A stretch of DNA of 64,000 nt, taken from contig NZ_QOWJ01000005.1 in assembly GCF_003332885.2 (NCBI RefSeq), forward strand, positions 62,001 to 126,000. The letters run 5' to 3'. Shown here in pieces: positions 1 to 7,938 of the stretch. The stretch's first letter is position 1, and the number at the start of each line of letters is the position of its first letter. The DNA comes from Paracnuella aquatica (lineage in GTDB: Bacteria > Bacteroidota > Bacteroidia > Chitinophagales > Chitinophagaceae). The notes beneath the pieces are model-generated. The model saw only the letters and a program-made list of their open reading frames with translations. It did no database searches and was not told where the DNA came from. Both the position numbers and the translations under genes were made by a program.

Positions 1-2245
1 TGGGGCCGGAGCCGCCCATATAAGGCTGGTATTTGTTGAACACAAATACCGTGTTGTTGAGGCTGGCCACTACGTAATCGTTGAAGAACTTGGGTGGACG
101 GTATTCAAAGAGTTTTGCTTTTTTCAACAATGGTTCCTCGGCGGGTATTTCCGTGGCAGGAAACACCTGGCCGGTGGCGCTGGTGTCGGCATTGTCAAAC
201 TCTGTTTGAAACACGTTGTCGTTGCCTGCACTATCGGGGCGGGTAGGCTGCGGTTGGGCCGCTGCCTGCCGGTTTTGTGCAATGCGTTGCTGCTCGGCCA
301 CTTTTTTCATAAACTCCGTAGGGCGGGCTGTTACATTGCGGCGGCGCAGCGTGGCTTCGTCTACACGCAACCGGTAGAGGAATTTAAAGTCGCCCTGGCG
401 GGTTACTTCGCTGATCTGCTGATTGTCGCCGGCAGTGCGGGTTTCCAGCAAACTGCTTTGGTAGTTAGTGAGCGGAAATACATAGCTCGAGTCGTTGGTT
501 ACCGATACATAGCCCACCGAGTCAATGTCGTCTTTGTTCCATTCTTTTATCAGGCTGTCCACTTCGTTGATGGGTGGGTTGCGGAGCACTTCATCGCCAA
601 TAAATACCAGCGTATCCAAGCCGGCACGTTCGGTGCTGAAGAAACCTGCATAGCGGTTGGCGATTCCGTTTTCATCGCTTACAAACGTAAAGTGGTACGA
701 GTTGTACTGCGATGGATAACGGGCATTGCCCAGCCGCACATTGGTGAGCTGCGAAATCTGTTTGAAGTCGGACTGGTTCCAGTTGTCGACCAGGAAAATA
801 TTGTAGCGGCCAATAGGCAGGGCCGTATCACTATCCCGGGCGGTAGGGCTTGGCCGGTTCGATGCAAACATGATCCCCGTTTTGTTGGGGAACGTCACAA
901 ACGAAGGATCGAGATCATCGTACACATCGTTGGTGATCTGCTCGGTGGTCATCTTTTCGATGTTGTACGTAAAGATGTCGGTTTGCCCAGCCTTCACTGC
1001 CGAAAATAACAGCGTGTTGGAGTTGAGCATGTACTTCATGTCCTGAATCTGGTCAAACTGGTCCAGCGTCTGCTTGTTGATCTTTACGCGGTTTACCGCA
1101 TCGTACACAAAAAAGTTGATCTTGCCTTTATCGGGGTAAACCACTGCCAGGCGGGTGCCTTTGGGGTCCCAGGCCAGTATGGGGTAGTTGGGGTTTACTT
1201 CATCCTGGCGGCTGCGTACGCCGGTATGCACCAGCACTTTGCGGCTGGTAAAATTTTCCATCAGCACCACGCTGTATTTGCCTTGGCGAAACTCCGTAAC
1301 CGCATAAGTAAAGGAGCGGGGCACCGGGTTGGCGTTGAACCGGAAGAAATCTTTTTTACCTACTTCCTCGCTTACCGAAAGCTGGCCCTTGGGCACCACG
1401 CGGCGGCCGCGGATGTCTTTGAAATATTGCGCAGGCACCTCGGTCATAAAGTTGCGCAGCACTTCCTTGAATTTCATTTTGGCAATGCGCTGCGAAGCCG
1501 AGTTGAGGTTGCGGTAAATGCGGCTCAGGTACAGCAGGTAAGTGGTTTTGCTTTCGCCGTATTTGTTGCCGAAATAATACCAGAATGCATGACCGGCAAG
1601 CTGTGGCTTTTGGTAGGCAAAATGGTAAAAGTTTTTGTAGTTGCCACTCAGCATGGCGCTTTTCAGCTGGTCGTCGAGGTCGGTGTTCCAGCGTTCGCCG
1701 GCGTAGGCAATATAGCCATCGGTAAGCCACTGCGGCAGGTCGAGCAGGGTTTGGTTGGCAGCCATTTCACCCAGGTCATCGCCAAAAAGCACATTGCGCA
1801 CCAGCACCTGGGCAATGCCCTGGCGGATCTGGCGGCGCAGGTTAGCGTGGTTGGCATCGAAGTACACCACCATTTTGTTGTTTACCAGCTTGGTTACGCC
1901 GCCGGCGTTTTGCCAGTCGATGCCCATACCGATGTTCGACTGTTGCATCTCGTCGAAATTATTATACACCACAATGTTGGCGCGGCGCTGCAAGCCATAC
2001 TCCACGAACTCCTCCACTGCGGGCAATTCTTTTTCGGCAATCTGCGCTACAAATTTGCCCAACTCCAGCCCGTCCTGGCTGAAGTACGTATTAAAGTTGT
2101 CGGTTTGATAATATTTCCATTCGAACTTCTGGTACTGCACCCGGTTTTTCCCAAACTCCACAGCATTAACCTGCGCCTGTGCTGTAAAGGATAAAATAAA
2201 AAGGGCCACACCGCCTGCCACGATCCGTCCTAAAAAATTATTCAT
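1..2245 (-). CDS. TolB-like PD40 beta-propeller protein with N-terminal peptidase-MA-like region (C-terminus outside window)
   Basis: This minus-strand reading frame is open for 748 codons from the ATG at 2245 and runs off the left edge, so the protein is incomplete. A signal peptide (about residues 1-25, ending TAQAQ) points to export. Residues about 26-290 resemble the gluzincin peptidase-MA fold (DGYIAYAGERW, then HAFWYYFGNKYG), but I see no HExxH zinc motif. The equivalent helix reads RQGIAQVLVRN, so this part is probably not catalytic. From about residue 340 come propeller-like strands of the TolB/PD40 type (ILAWDPKGTRLAVVYPDKGK, IMFASNRPSP). Such long proteins are common in Chitinophagaceae and are often called translocation protein TolB, but without the other Tol genes a Tol-Pal role is not shown. 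Transcribed divergently from the hydrolase at 2317. The imperfect box TACTTTAG (reverse strand, 2297-2304) may serve it. Confidence 0.85.
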   Translation of the reverse strand, partial: MNNFLGRIVAGGVALFILSFTAQAQVNAVEFGKNRVQYQKFEWKYYQTDNFNTYFSQDGLELGKFVAQIAEKELPAVEEFVEYGLQRRANIVVYNNFDEMQQSNIGMGIDWQNAGGVTKLVNNKMVVYFDANHANLRRQIRQGIAQVLVRNVLFGDDLGEMAANQTLLDLPQWLTDGYIAYAGERWNTDLDDQLKSAMLSGNYKNFYHFAYQKPQLAGHAFWYYFGNKYGESKTTYLLYLSRIYRNLNSASQRIAKMKFKEVLRNFMTEVPAQYFKDIRGRRVVPKGQLSVSEEVGKKDFFRFNANPVPRSFTYAVTEFRQGKYSVVLMENFTSRKVLVHTGVRSRQDEVNPNYPILAWDPKGTRLAVVYPDKGKINFFVYDAVNRVKINKQTLDQFDQIQDMKYMLNSNTLLFSAVKAGQTDIFTYNIEKMTTEQITNDVYDDLDPSFVTFPNKTGIMFASNRPSPTARDSDTALPIGRYNIFLVDNWNQSDFKQISQLTNVRLGNARYPSQYNSYHFTFVSDENGIANRYAGFFSTERAGLDTLVFIGDEVLRNPPINEVDSLIKEWNKDDIDSVGYVSVTNDSSYVFPLTNYQSSLLETRTAGDNQQISEVTRQGDFKFLYRLRVDEATLRRRNVTARPTEFMKKVAEQQRIAQNRQAAAQPQPTRPDSAGNDNVFQTEFDNADTSATGQVFPATEIPAEEPLLKKAKLFEYRPPKFFNDYVVASLNNTVFVFNKYQPYMGGSGP

Positions 2246-2316
2246 ACAAGTTTTGAAACGTTACTAAGTAAGAAAAGCTGGGTTTGTAAATTGCACCTAA
2301 AGTACAAAAAAGCCCA

Positions 2317-2958
2317 ATGTTACAGGTTCACTCATTCACCTTCAGCCCGGTTCAGGAGAACACTTACGTAGTATATAACGAAGGTGGTCTCTGTTGTATT
2401 ATCGACCCCGGCTGTTATTTTGCCTCCGAGGAAATGGCGCTAAAAGAATTCATCGAAACGAATGGACTGAAACCCGTTTTGCTGCTCAATACCCACTGTC
2501 ACCTCGATCATATTTTTGGCAACCGTTATGTGCACCGTACCTGGGGCCTCCAACTGCACCTGCATGCAGCAGAAAAAATCGTGCTCGACCGCGGCCCGCA
2601 AAGCGGCCAGGCATGGGGCCTTCCGTTTGATAACTACGATGGCGAACTGATATACGTATCGGAGGGCGAAAAGGTTGTGCTGGGCGATGACGAGTTCGAT
2701 GTGTTGCTCACACCGGGCCACTCGCCGGGATCGATTTGTTTTTACAATAAAAAGCAACAATTTGTTATTGGCGGCGATGTGCTGTTTAAAGGTTCTATTG
2801 GCCGCACCGACTTGCCCGGCGGCGACTTTGCCACGTTGGAGCGCAGCATCAAAACGCAATTGTACCCGCTGCCCGATGAAGTGGTGGTGTACCCCGGCCA
2901 TGGCGAACCCACAACCATTGGCGAGGAGAAGCGAAGCAATCCTTTTGTAAGGGGATAG
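2317..2958 (+). CDS. MBL-fold metallo-hydrolase (glyoxalase II-like)
   Basis: A cytoplasmic metallo-beta-lactamase-fold hydrolase of 213 residues, usual for the short YcbL/glyoxalase-II-like group. The binuclear metal site is visible: THCHLDH around residue 59, GHSPGS around 134, GGDVLFKGSIGRTD around 152 and the last ligand in YPGHGEPT around 192. These fit hydrolysis of a thioester such as S-lactoylglutathione, but the long C-terminal substrate-binding domain of true glyoxalase II is missing, so the substrate is unknown. No signal peptide is seen. The start is the first ATG after the divergent intergenic region. The gene is followed directly by a repeat island (2978-3254). Confidence 0.93.
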   Translation: MLQVHSFTFSPVQENTYVVYNEGGLCCIIDPGCYFASEEMALKEFIETNGLKPVLLLNTHCHLDHIFGNRYVHRTWGLQLHLHAAEKIVLDRGPQSGQAWGLPFDNYDGELIYVSEGEKVVLGDDEFDVLLTPGHSPGSICFYNKKQQFVIGGDVLFKGSIGRTDLPGGDFATLERSIKTQLYPLPDEVVVYPGHGEPTTIGEEKRSNPFVRG

Positions 2959-2977
2959 GTTTGGGAAGTACAAGAAT

Positions 2978-3254
2978 TTGAACCACAAAGGCACGAAGGG
3001 AGTGAAGGAACACGAAGGGGTTAATCAGATTTGTTTCTGGCCTGGCGGGCAACCACTGTTTTGTCATCCTGAGCGCAGCGAAGGATCTGAGTTGTATAAT
3101 GATGAAAGTGATGTGAAAGTGATCGCGTCTTGATTTTAAATTACTCTATTAAGTGGGCTCAGATCCTTCGCTGCGCTCAGGATGACAAAAACACTAAGGT
3201 TCACCAAGAAAGCCCTTTGTGTTTCTTTATTACCTTCGTGTCTTCGTGGTTCAA
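2978..3254. repeat. Dispersed intergenic element, ends TTGAACCAC...GTGGTTCAA (copy 1 of 4)
   Basis: This fills the 303-base gap between the hydrolase and the flippase. The left end carries TTGAACCACAAAGGCACGAA and more CACGAAG-type units. The right end carries the reverse complement (CTTCGTGTCTTCGTGGTTCAA, ending at 3254). A perfect 33-base inverted repeat sits inside. No reading frame of interest is present. Related copies lie at 38504, 55628 and 63170. Confidence 0.85.
3059..3190. repeat. Perfect 33-base inverted repeat nested in the larger element
   Basis: The arms at 3059-3091 and 3158-3190 are exact reverse complements (core GTCATCCTGAGCGCAGCGAA and AAGGATCTGAG), separated by 66 bases. 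The word also contains a short inner palindrome (GAGCGCAGCGAAGGATC type). From memory, the same word recurs between genes of many unrelated bacteria, so this is probably a REP-like sequence rather than a local regulator. Confidence 0.9.
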
Positions 3255-3261
3255 CTATTTT

Positions 3262-4767
3262 TTATGCGCTAATAAACCTTCCCACCACCGGCAAGCGTGC
3301 AAATTCTTTCCGCTCTACATTTACAATAAACAGCGTATAAAGCCCCAGCAGCAGCAGCCCAAATGCGTGGTTGATCCACACATTGAGCTCCAGCAGTTGA
3401 AACGCTGCATGGATGCCGTACAACGCCAGCGCAATCACCATAAACGCGACGAGTTTTTTAGTGGCATAAGGCACCGGGTAAGCCCGCTGCCCCCAGATGT
3501 ATGAAACCACCATCATGCTGCCATAGCAAAAAAACGTAGCCCATGCGCAGGCCACATAGCTATACGTAGGAATAAACAGGAAGTTGATGAGCAACGTAAT
3601 GCCTGCGCCAATAAACGTAATGCGGGCACCGGCGCTGGTTTTATTGGTCACTTTGTACCAAATGGACAAGTTGTAATAGATGCCCAGGAACATATTGGCC
3701 AGCAGCAAAATGGGCACTACCCGCAAGCCTTCCCACTGCTCCGGGTTTTGAATAAAATATTTCCAGACGTCGAGGAAAAGCGCTACCACCAAAAACATAA
3801 GGGAAATGGTAATGACAAAAAACTTCATCACCCGTGCATAAACTTTTTGCGGCGCCTGACCCTGTGCCTGCTTGAAAAAAAACGGCTCGGCGCCCATGCG
3901 AAAGGCTTGGATGAACAGCGTGATGAGGATGGATAATTTGTAACAGGCACTGTACACACCAACTTCAAACTTGGCGGCTTCTTCGGTAGCTGCCGGCGAC
4001 CACCAGCGCAGCATCATGCGGTCAAAGGTTTCGTTGATCATGCCCGCAAAGCCTGCCAGGATTAGTGGCGCGGAATAAATAATGATCTCTTTCCAAAGTG
4101 TTGCGTTGAACCGCAAGCGAAATGAAAAAAACTCTTTTGCAAGGAGCAAAAACGTAAGCACCGCCTGGATCAGGTTGGCCAGGATCACATAGCCTACACC
4201 AATATTGGGATCATAAAAAGTACCGATAAAACCTTCAGGATCTTTTTCCGCGATCTTAGGGCAAACGGACAAGAAAAAAACGACAGCCCCGATATTGACC
4301 AGTATGCCCACAATGCGCACCATGGCAAACTTTATCGGCCGCCCATCGAAGCGGAGCTTGGCAAAAGCCAGCGACGACAAGGCATCAAATGCAATGATGA
4401 ATGCCGCCCAGGTAAAATATTCAGGATGCTCCTGCAGCCCGATCAGGCCCGCAAAAAAATCATTGAACAACACCAGCAGCGTGGTGAGTACGGCCGTACT
4501 TACGATGAGCGAAATAGTGGCCGTATCATAAACCGAACTGCCCCTTTCCTTGTCCGATGCAAAGCGGAAAAAAGCGGTTTCCAGGCCGTATGTAAAAATG
4601 ATGTTCAGGAACGGGATGAGTGCATACACCAGGCTCATTTCGCCATAGGCCACACCCGACAGCGTAGCCGTGAGGTAAGGTGTCAATAAATAGTTTAGAA
4701 AACGGGCCGCAATGGAACTGCCTCCATACCACAATGTTTGTCCCGCCAGTTGTTTTATGCCACTCAA
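3262..4767 (-). CDS. Polysaccharide/oligosaccharide flippase (Wzx/MATE-like)
   Basis: An integral inner-membrane protein of 501 residues with about 12-14 hydrophobic segments spread evenly over its length. The N-terminus (GGSSIAARFLNYLLTPYLTA) is typical of the Wzx/RfbX-type flippases of the MOP superfamily, which move lipid-linked sugars across the inner membrane. Length is normal. No glycosyltransferase or polymerase genes lie next to it, so the substrate (O-antigen, exopolysaccharide or other) cannot be read from context. The start is the ATG 21 bases downstream of an exact TACTTTTG -7 box (4795-4788). The stop lies 8 bases from the end of the repeat island. Confidence 0.9.
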   Translation of the reverse strand: MSGIKQLAGQTLWYGGSSIAARFLNYLLTPYLTATLSGVAYGEMSLVYALIPFLNIIFTYGLETAFFRFASDKERGSSVYDTATISLIVSTAVLTTLLVLFNDFFAGLIGLQEHPEYFTWAAFIIAFDALSSLAFAKLRFDGRPIKFAMVRIVGILVNIGAVVFFLSVCPKIAEKDPEGFIGTFYDPNIGVGYVILANLIQAVLTFLLLAKEFFSFRLRFNATLWKEIIIYSAPLILAGFAGMINETFDRMMLRWWSPAATEEAAKFEVGVYSACYKLSILITLFIQAFRMGAEPFFFKQAQGQAPQKVYARVMKFFVITISLMFLVVALFLDVWKYFIQNPEQWEGLRVVPILLLANMFLGIYYNLSIWYKVTNKTSAGARITFIGAGITLLINFLFIPTYSYVACAWATFFCYGSMMVVSYIWGQRAYPVPYATKKLVAFMVIALALYGIHAAFQLLELNVWINHAFGLLLLGLYTLFIVNVERKEFARLPVVGRFISA

Positions 4768-4787
4768 TCCGGTTCGTATTTAGGTGC

Positions 4788-4795
4788 CAAAAGTA
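4788..4795 (-). promoter_or_regulatory. Bacteroidota -7 box TACTTTTG for the flippase gene
   Basis: Exact match to TAnnTTTG on the minus strand, 20 bases upstream of the ATG at 4767. It predicts a short leader of about 10-15 bases. No clear -33 TTTG was identified, because a heptamer array begins just upstream at 4803. Confidence 0.6.
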
Positions 4796-4802
4796 GGTAG
4801 GT

Positions 4803-4888
4803 AAGTCCGAAGACAGAAGTCCGCAGTCCGAAGAAGACAACTATAACTTAGAATTGTCTTCCGTCTTCGGACATCCGACTTCGGACTT
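4803..4888. repeat. Inverted pair of degenerate heptamer arrays (AAGTCCG family)
   Basis: Left arm 4803-4837 reads as 7-base units AAGTCCG, AAGACAG, AAGTCCG, CAGTCCG, AAGAAGA. Right arm 4858-4885 reads CTTCCGT, CTTCGGA, CATCCGA, CTTCGGA. The arms are roughly reverse complements around a 20-base centre and could form a hairpin. The array fills the gap between the flippase promoter and the end of the di-haem peroxidase gene. Confidence 0.85.
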
Positions 4889-4899
4889 TGCTGACTTCC

Positions 4900-5943
4900 C
4901 TACGGCGCAAAACGTTTATCGTTAATGAAACTCGAATCGGTCAGTGTTTTTAAAAATGCCGTCAGGTTTACAATGTCCGAGTTGGTCAAAGCGATGCCCA
5001 GTTGCAGTGAAGGATCGAGGTTGGGTGTTTGCTTGATGCCGCTGCGGTAATGTTCAATGCTTTGTTGCAGCGAGGTAAAACGGCCATCGTGCATGTATGG
5101 AAAGGTAAGCGCCACATTGCGCAACGAGGGCACCAGAAACTTCATCGAATCGGCTGCATTGCCCGTGATGCGGATGCGGCCGCCATCTTTTAAAAACGGA
5201 TTTAATCCAATGCCGTTGTTGCGGAACGAACCATCGGTAAAAAAAGGCTCCTGGTGGCAGGTGGCGCATTTGCTTTGAAATACGGTGTAACCCGCCTGCT
5301 CAAACTGCGTGAACGAAGCTGCTCCGCGTTTTACTTTATCGTATTTACTGTTGGCCGAAACCATCGTTACCACAAATTGCGCCAGTGCCTTCAGCATGCG
5401 CTGGCTGTTGATCTCGGCATCGCCAAATGCGGCGGCAAACAGAGGTGGGTATGTGGTACTGGCCCGCAGTTTGCGCACCACGTTATCTACCGTTTCGGCC
5501 ATTTCGTTTTTCGCTGTAATCGGCGCCAGTGGCTGCGTTTCAAGGTTGAGTATGCCGCCATCGTGGTGAAATTCCTTGCGCCACGCCAGGTTGAACATGC
5601 CCGGCGCATTGCGGGTGGTAAAGGCATCATTAAAGCCGTGGCTCAGGTCGTGGTCGAAGGTGGCAAAAGCGGCAAACTGCTGGTGGCAGGAGGCGCAGGG
5701 AAAATTGCCATCGGCCGAAAGGATGCCGTCGTAAAATAATTTTTTACCCAACTCAATACCTTCTTTGGTGAGCGGGTTTCCGGCAAAATCATACTCCGGT
5801 TTTGGAAAACCTTGCGGAATATCAAAGGAAACCGGAGTGGGGCCTTTGGGTACTTCCATTTCTTTTTTGCGGCAGGCCTGCACACCAATTGTAGAAATGA
5901 GCACCAGCACCATCAGGGATAATATCGTGAGGCGCAGCTTCAT
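4900..5943 (-). CDS. Di-haem cytochrome c peroxidase/MauG-family lipoprotein (MbnH-like)
   Basis: An exported haem enzyme of 347 residues. The N-terminus is a lipoprotein signal (hydrophobic stretch, then GVQAC, Cys about 24), so it is probably anchored in the periplasm or outer membrane. Two c-type haem sites are visible: CASCH at about 82 and CATCH at about 226, as in the CcpA/MauG fold. FPYMHDGRF near 282 is the usual loop after the second haem. Its ATG overlaps the end of the upstream gene by four bases (ATGA). That neighbour is an MbnP-family protein. In methanobactin operons the di-haem MbnH oxidises a tryptophan of MbnP to kynurenine, so the coupling suggests the same type of partner. 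Peroxide reduction as in ordinary CcpA remains the alternative. Confidence 0.9.
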   Translation of the reverse strand: MKLRLTILSLMVLVLISTIGVQACRKKEMEVPKGPTPVSFDIPQGFPKPEYDFAGNPLTKEGIELGKKLFYDGILSADGNFPCASCHQQFAAFATFDHDLSHGFNDAFTTRNAPGMFNLAWRKEFHHDGGILNLETQPLAPITAKNEMAETVDNVVRKLRASTTYPPLFAAAFGDAEINSQRMLKALAQFVVTMVSANSKYDKVKRGAASFTQFEQAGYTVFQSKCATCHQEPFFTDGSFRNNGIGLNPFLKDGGRIRITGNAADSMKFLVPSLRNVALTFPYMHDGRFTSLQQSIEHYRSGIKQTPNLDPSLQLGIALTNSDIVNLTAFLKTLTDSSFINDKRFAP

Positions 5944-6686
5944 GGAATCAGCACCGAATTGAGGCGAAACATTTTGCTGTAATTATCGGCATACTGCGCT
6001 GCCAGCGGCCCGGGCGTCATGCTGACGGCGGTTTGCGCAATGGGCAATGGATGTACCGCATCAAACCAGCGCATTATTTCGGCAATAAGAGACACCTGCA
6101 TGGTGCGTTCTACCTGCACTGGTGCAGGAAAGTTTATCGTCACTGTTCTCAAGGAAGAATTTGTGCCGGCAAACCCGCCAATATGGTATTGAATGCGGTT
6201 GTTGGGTGCGCTGCTCAGCGGCGAGCTGCCTTCGAGCTTGGCCATAATGTAGCCGGTGTTCCAGGTCCAGAACATATCCTGCACGGGGTCCAGCGCACCG
6301 GTTTGGGCGCCGCTTACATTGCGGGTGCTGTCCACGCCCAGCAACATGCGCAGCCCGGTGTAGGTTCCTGCCGGCACTTGCACTTTTATCGTTTTAGTGC
6401 TATCCGTTTCGTCGTCCACCAAAAAATAAGTGTCCGGGATTGTTACCACATTATTGCCATTGACCAGGGCCAGGTTGGAGAGGTAGTATTTAAAAGTATT
6501 TATGGTAAACGTTTCACCGAGGCCGTTGGTGTAAGGGGTGCCCAGTTGCAGCGGGGCGCCGCCCGACTGGTGTGTAATGGTCAGTTCCAGTTGGGCATTG
6601 GATAGTTCCTCATCCACCTCCCGCTGGCAGCCCGATAGCATTACGGCTATCAACAGGAGCACAGAAAAGGGGGAGGGGAAACGCAT
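5940..6686 (-). CDS. MbnP-family lipoprotein (copper-binding partner of MbnH-type enzyme)
   Basis: A 248-residue exported lipoprotein (hydrophobic N-terminus, lipobox VMLSGC, Cys about 20). The pattern TFTINTFKYYLSNLALV near 45-65 and the tryptophan-rich stretch DMFWTWNTGYIMAKLEG near 138-155 are characteristic of the MbnP family, beta-sandwich proteins that bind copper. In the studied Methylosinus pair, a conserved Trp of MbnP is converted to kynurenine by MbnH; which Trp that is here is inferred, not shown. The gene overlaps the di-haem peroxidase start by four bases, so the two are translationally coupled. No methanobactin precursor peptide, MbnB/MbnC or TonB receptor is in the window, so this is a stand-alone pair. 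Confidence 0.85.
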   Translation of the reverse strand: MRFPSPFSVLLLIAVMLSGCQREVDEELSNAQLELTITHQSGGAPLQLGTPYTNGLGETFTINTFKYYLSNLALVNGNNVVTIPDTYFLVDDETDSTKTIKVQVPAGTYTGLRMLLGVDSTRNVSGAQTGALDPVQDMFWTWNTGYIMAKLEGSSPLSSAPNNRIQYHIGGFAGTNSSLRTVTINFPAPVQVERTMQVSLIAEIMRWFDAVHPLPIAQTAVSMTPGPLAAQYADNYSKMFRLNSVLIP

Positions 6687-6725
6687 GGCGCTAAGTTATT
6701 CAATACGCTGCAAGGTGTTGTTAAT

Positions 6726-7130
6726 TTATAGATCAGTGGGGCGGATGCGGCGGCGGTCCTGCTTGATGGAGCCTGCCCGTTTTTTCCCTTCAATGCGTCG
6801 TTCTTTAGCAGCCTTACTGGGCTTGGTGGCAATGCGCATCCTTTTCTTTTTCAGGGCTTCGGCAACCAGCTCGTTTATTTTGGCAATGGCCGCTTCCTTG
6901 TTTTCGATCTGGGTGCGGTGCATTTGTGCTTTCACCATTAGTTGGCCTTCGGAATTGATGCGGTTGTGCAGTTTGTGGAGCACCAAAGCTTTTTGTTCGT
7001 CCGACAAAAGCGCTGAGGCCTGCACGTTGAAATAAGCCTGCACGGCGGTTTCCACCTTGTTTACATTTTGCCCGCCGGCACCACCGCTGCGGGTAGTGTG
7101 CAGTTTTATTTCGGGAGATAAATCGATCAT
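6726..7130 (-). CDS. arfB: Alternative ribosome-rescue factor ArfB (YaeJ/ICT1-type peptidyl-tRNA hydrolase)
   Basis: A 134-residue protein with the release-factor class I catalytic loop (TRSGGAGGQNVNKVETAV, GGQ at about 17-19) and a lysine/arginine-rich tail (KKRMRIATKPSKAAKERR onward). The absence of codon-recognition domains plus the basic tail is the hallmark of ArfB. It enters the empty mRNA channel of stalled ribosomes and hydrolyses the peptidyl-tRNA. Length is normal (E. coli 140). The start MIDLSPEIKLHTTRS is set by the usual distance to the GGQ loop. Monocistronic or last in line with the MbnP/MbnH pair (39 bases separate it from the MbnP start). Confidence 0.95.
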   Translation of the reverse strand: MIDLSPEIKLHTTRSGGAGGQNVNKVETAVQAYFNVQASALLSDEQKALVLHKLHNRINSEGQLMVKAQMHRTQIENKEAAIAKINELVAEALKKKRMRIATKPSKAAKERRIEGKKRAGSIKQDRRRIRPTDL

Positions 7131-7251
7131 ATTTTTGCGCGGGTCTCTCTATTTATATAAAAAACGGCGCAACGCAAAGGTGCACAAAGTTTTCGTCGTG
7201 ATTTCGTTGCGGCGCCGCGTTTCGTTTTTCAAAAAAAATATCCAGGCGATT

Positions 7252-7704
7252 ATGCGTGCAGTGATTCAACGGGTTTCTTCAGCTTCGGTCACCATTGACG
7301 GTGTTGTTGCAGGTGCTATTGACGGCGGACTGCTGGTGCTATTGGGCATTGAAGACAGGGATGGCGACGCCGATATAAAATGGCTGAGTGGCAAAATTGT
7401 CAACCTCCGCATATTCGCCGACGATGCCGGCGTAATGAACCGCTCCGTGCTGGAAGCGGGCGGCGGCATTTTGCTGGTGAGCCAGTTTACGCTGCAGGCC
7501 AGCACCAAAAAAGGGGCCCGGCCATCTTACATCCGCGCCTCCAAACCCGGCGTGGCCATCCCACTGTACGAGCAAATGATTGCACAACTCACCGCCGACC
7601 TTGGCAAACCCATTGCCACGGGCCGTTTTGGCGCCGATATGCAGGTGGCGCTGGTCAACGACGGGCCCGTTACCATCTGGATCGATACGCACAACCGTGA
7701 GTAA
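7252..7704 (+). CDS. dtd: D-aminoacyl-tRNA deacylase
   Basis: A 150-residue cytoplasmic enzyme that removes D-amino acids (and glycine) mischarged on tRNAs. The family signatures SQFTLQ (about residue 78) and NDGPVTIWID (about 136, containing the cross-subunit Gly-cisPro) are present. The frame stays open further upstream, but the conserved N-terminus MRAVIQRVSSASV begins at 7252, and the resulting length matches the family (about 145-150). Divergent from arfB. No exact -7 box was seen in the gap. Confidence 0.96.
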   Translation: MRAVIQRVSSASVTIDGVVAGAIDGGLLVLLGIEDRDGDADIKWLSGKIVNLRIFADDAGVMNRSVLEAGGGILLVSQFTLQASTKKGARPSYIRASKPGVAIPLYEQMIAQLTADLGKPIATGRFGADMQVALVNDGPVTIWIDTHNRE

Positions 7705-7938
7705 CCGCAGTTTTTATTTTGGTAAAAATAGGAGGGCTCAAAAACAGCATGCTTGTGCTGCCGGCTTGCACAAAGTTTTGCCAGTCATTGCATTAGCTTA
7801 ACGTTGGCGGCTAAGGGTAATAACTGAATGGGCCCTAGTTGCATCTGCTCATAAAAGTTTTTCCGTAGGTATAAATACGATGCTGCCCCGGAAATCTCCG
7901 TTATTTTTACCGCAGCTTAAGCGTACCAATCCAACCCG

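Noticed and set aside
206-2194. Two long plus-strand open frames (267 and 322 codons) opposite the first gene
   Set aside because: They are shadows of the minus-strand TolB-like gene, which has a signal peptide, coherent domains and an open frame to the window edge; the plus-strand translations have no domain-like pattern.
3130-3504. 124-codon plus-strand frame across the repeat and the flippase end
   Set aside because: It runs through the inverted repeat and the antisense of the flippase; no protein-like features.
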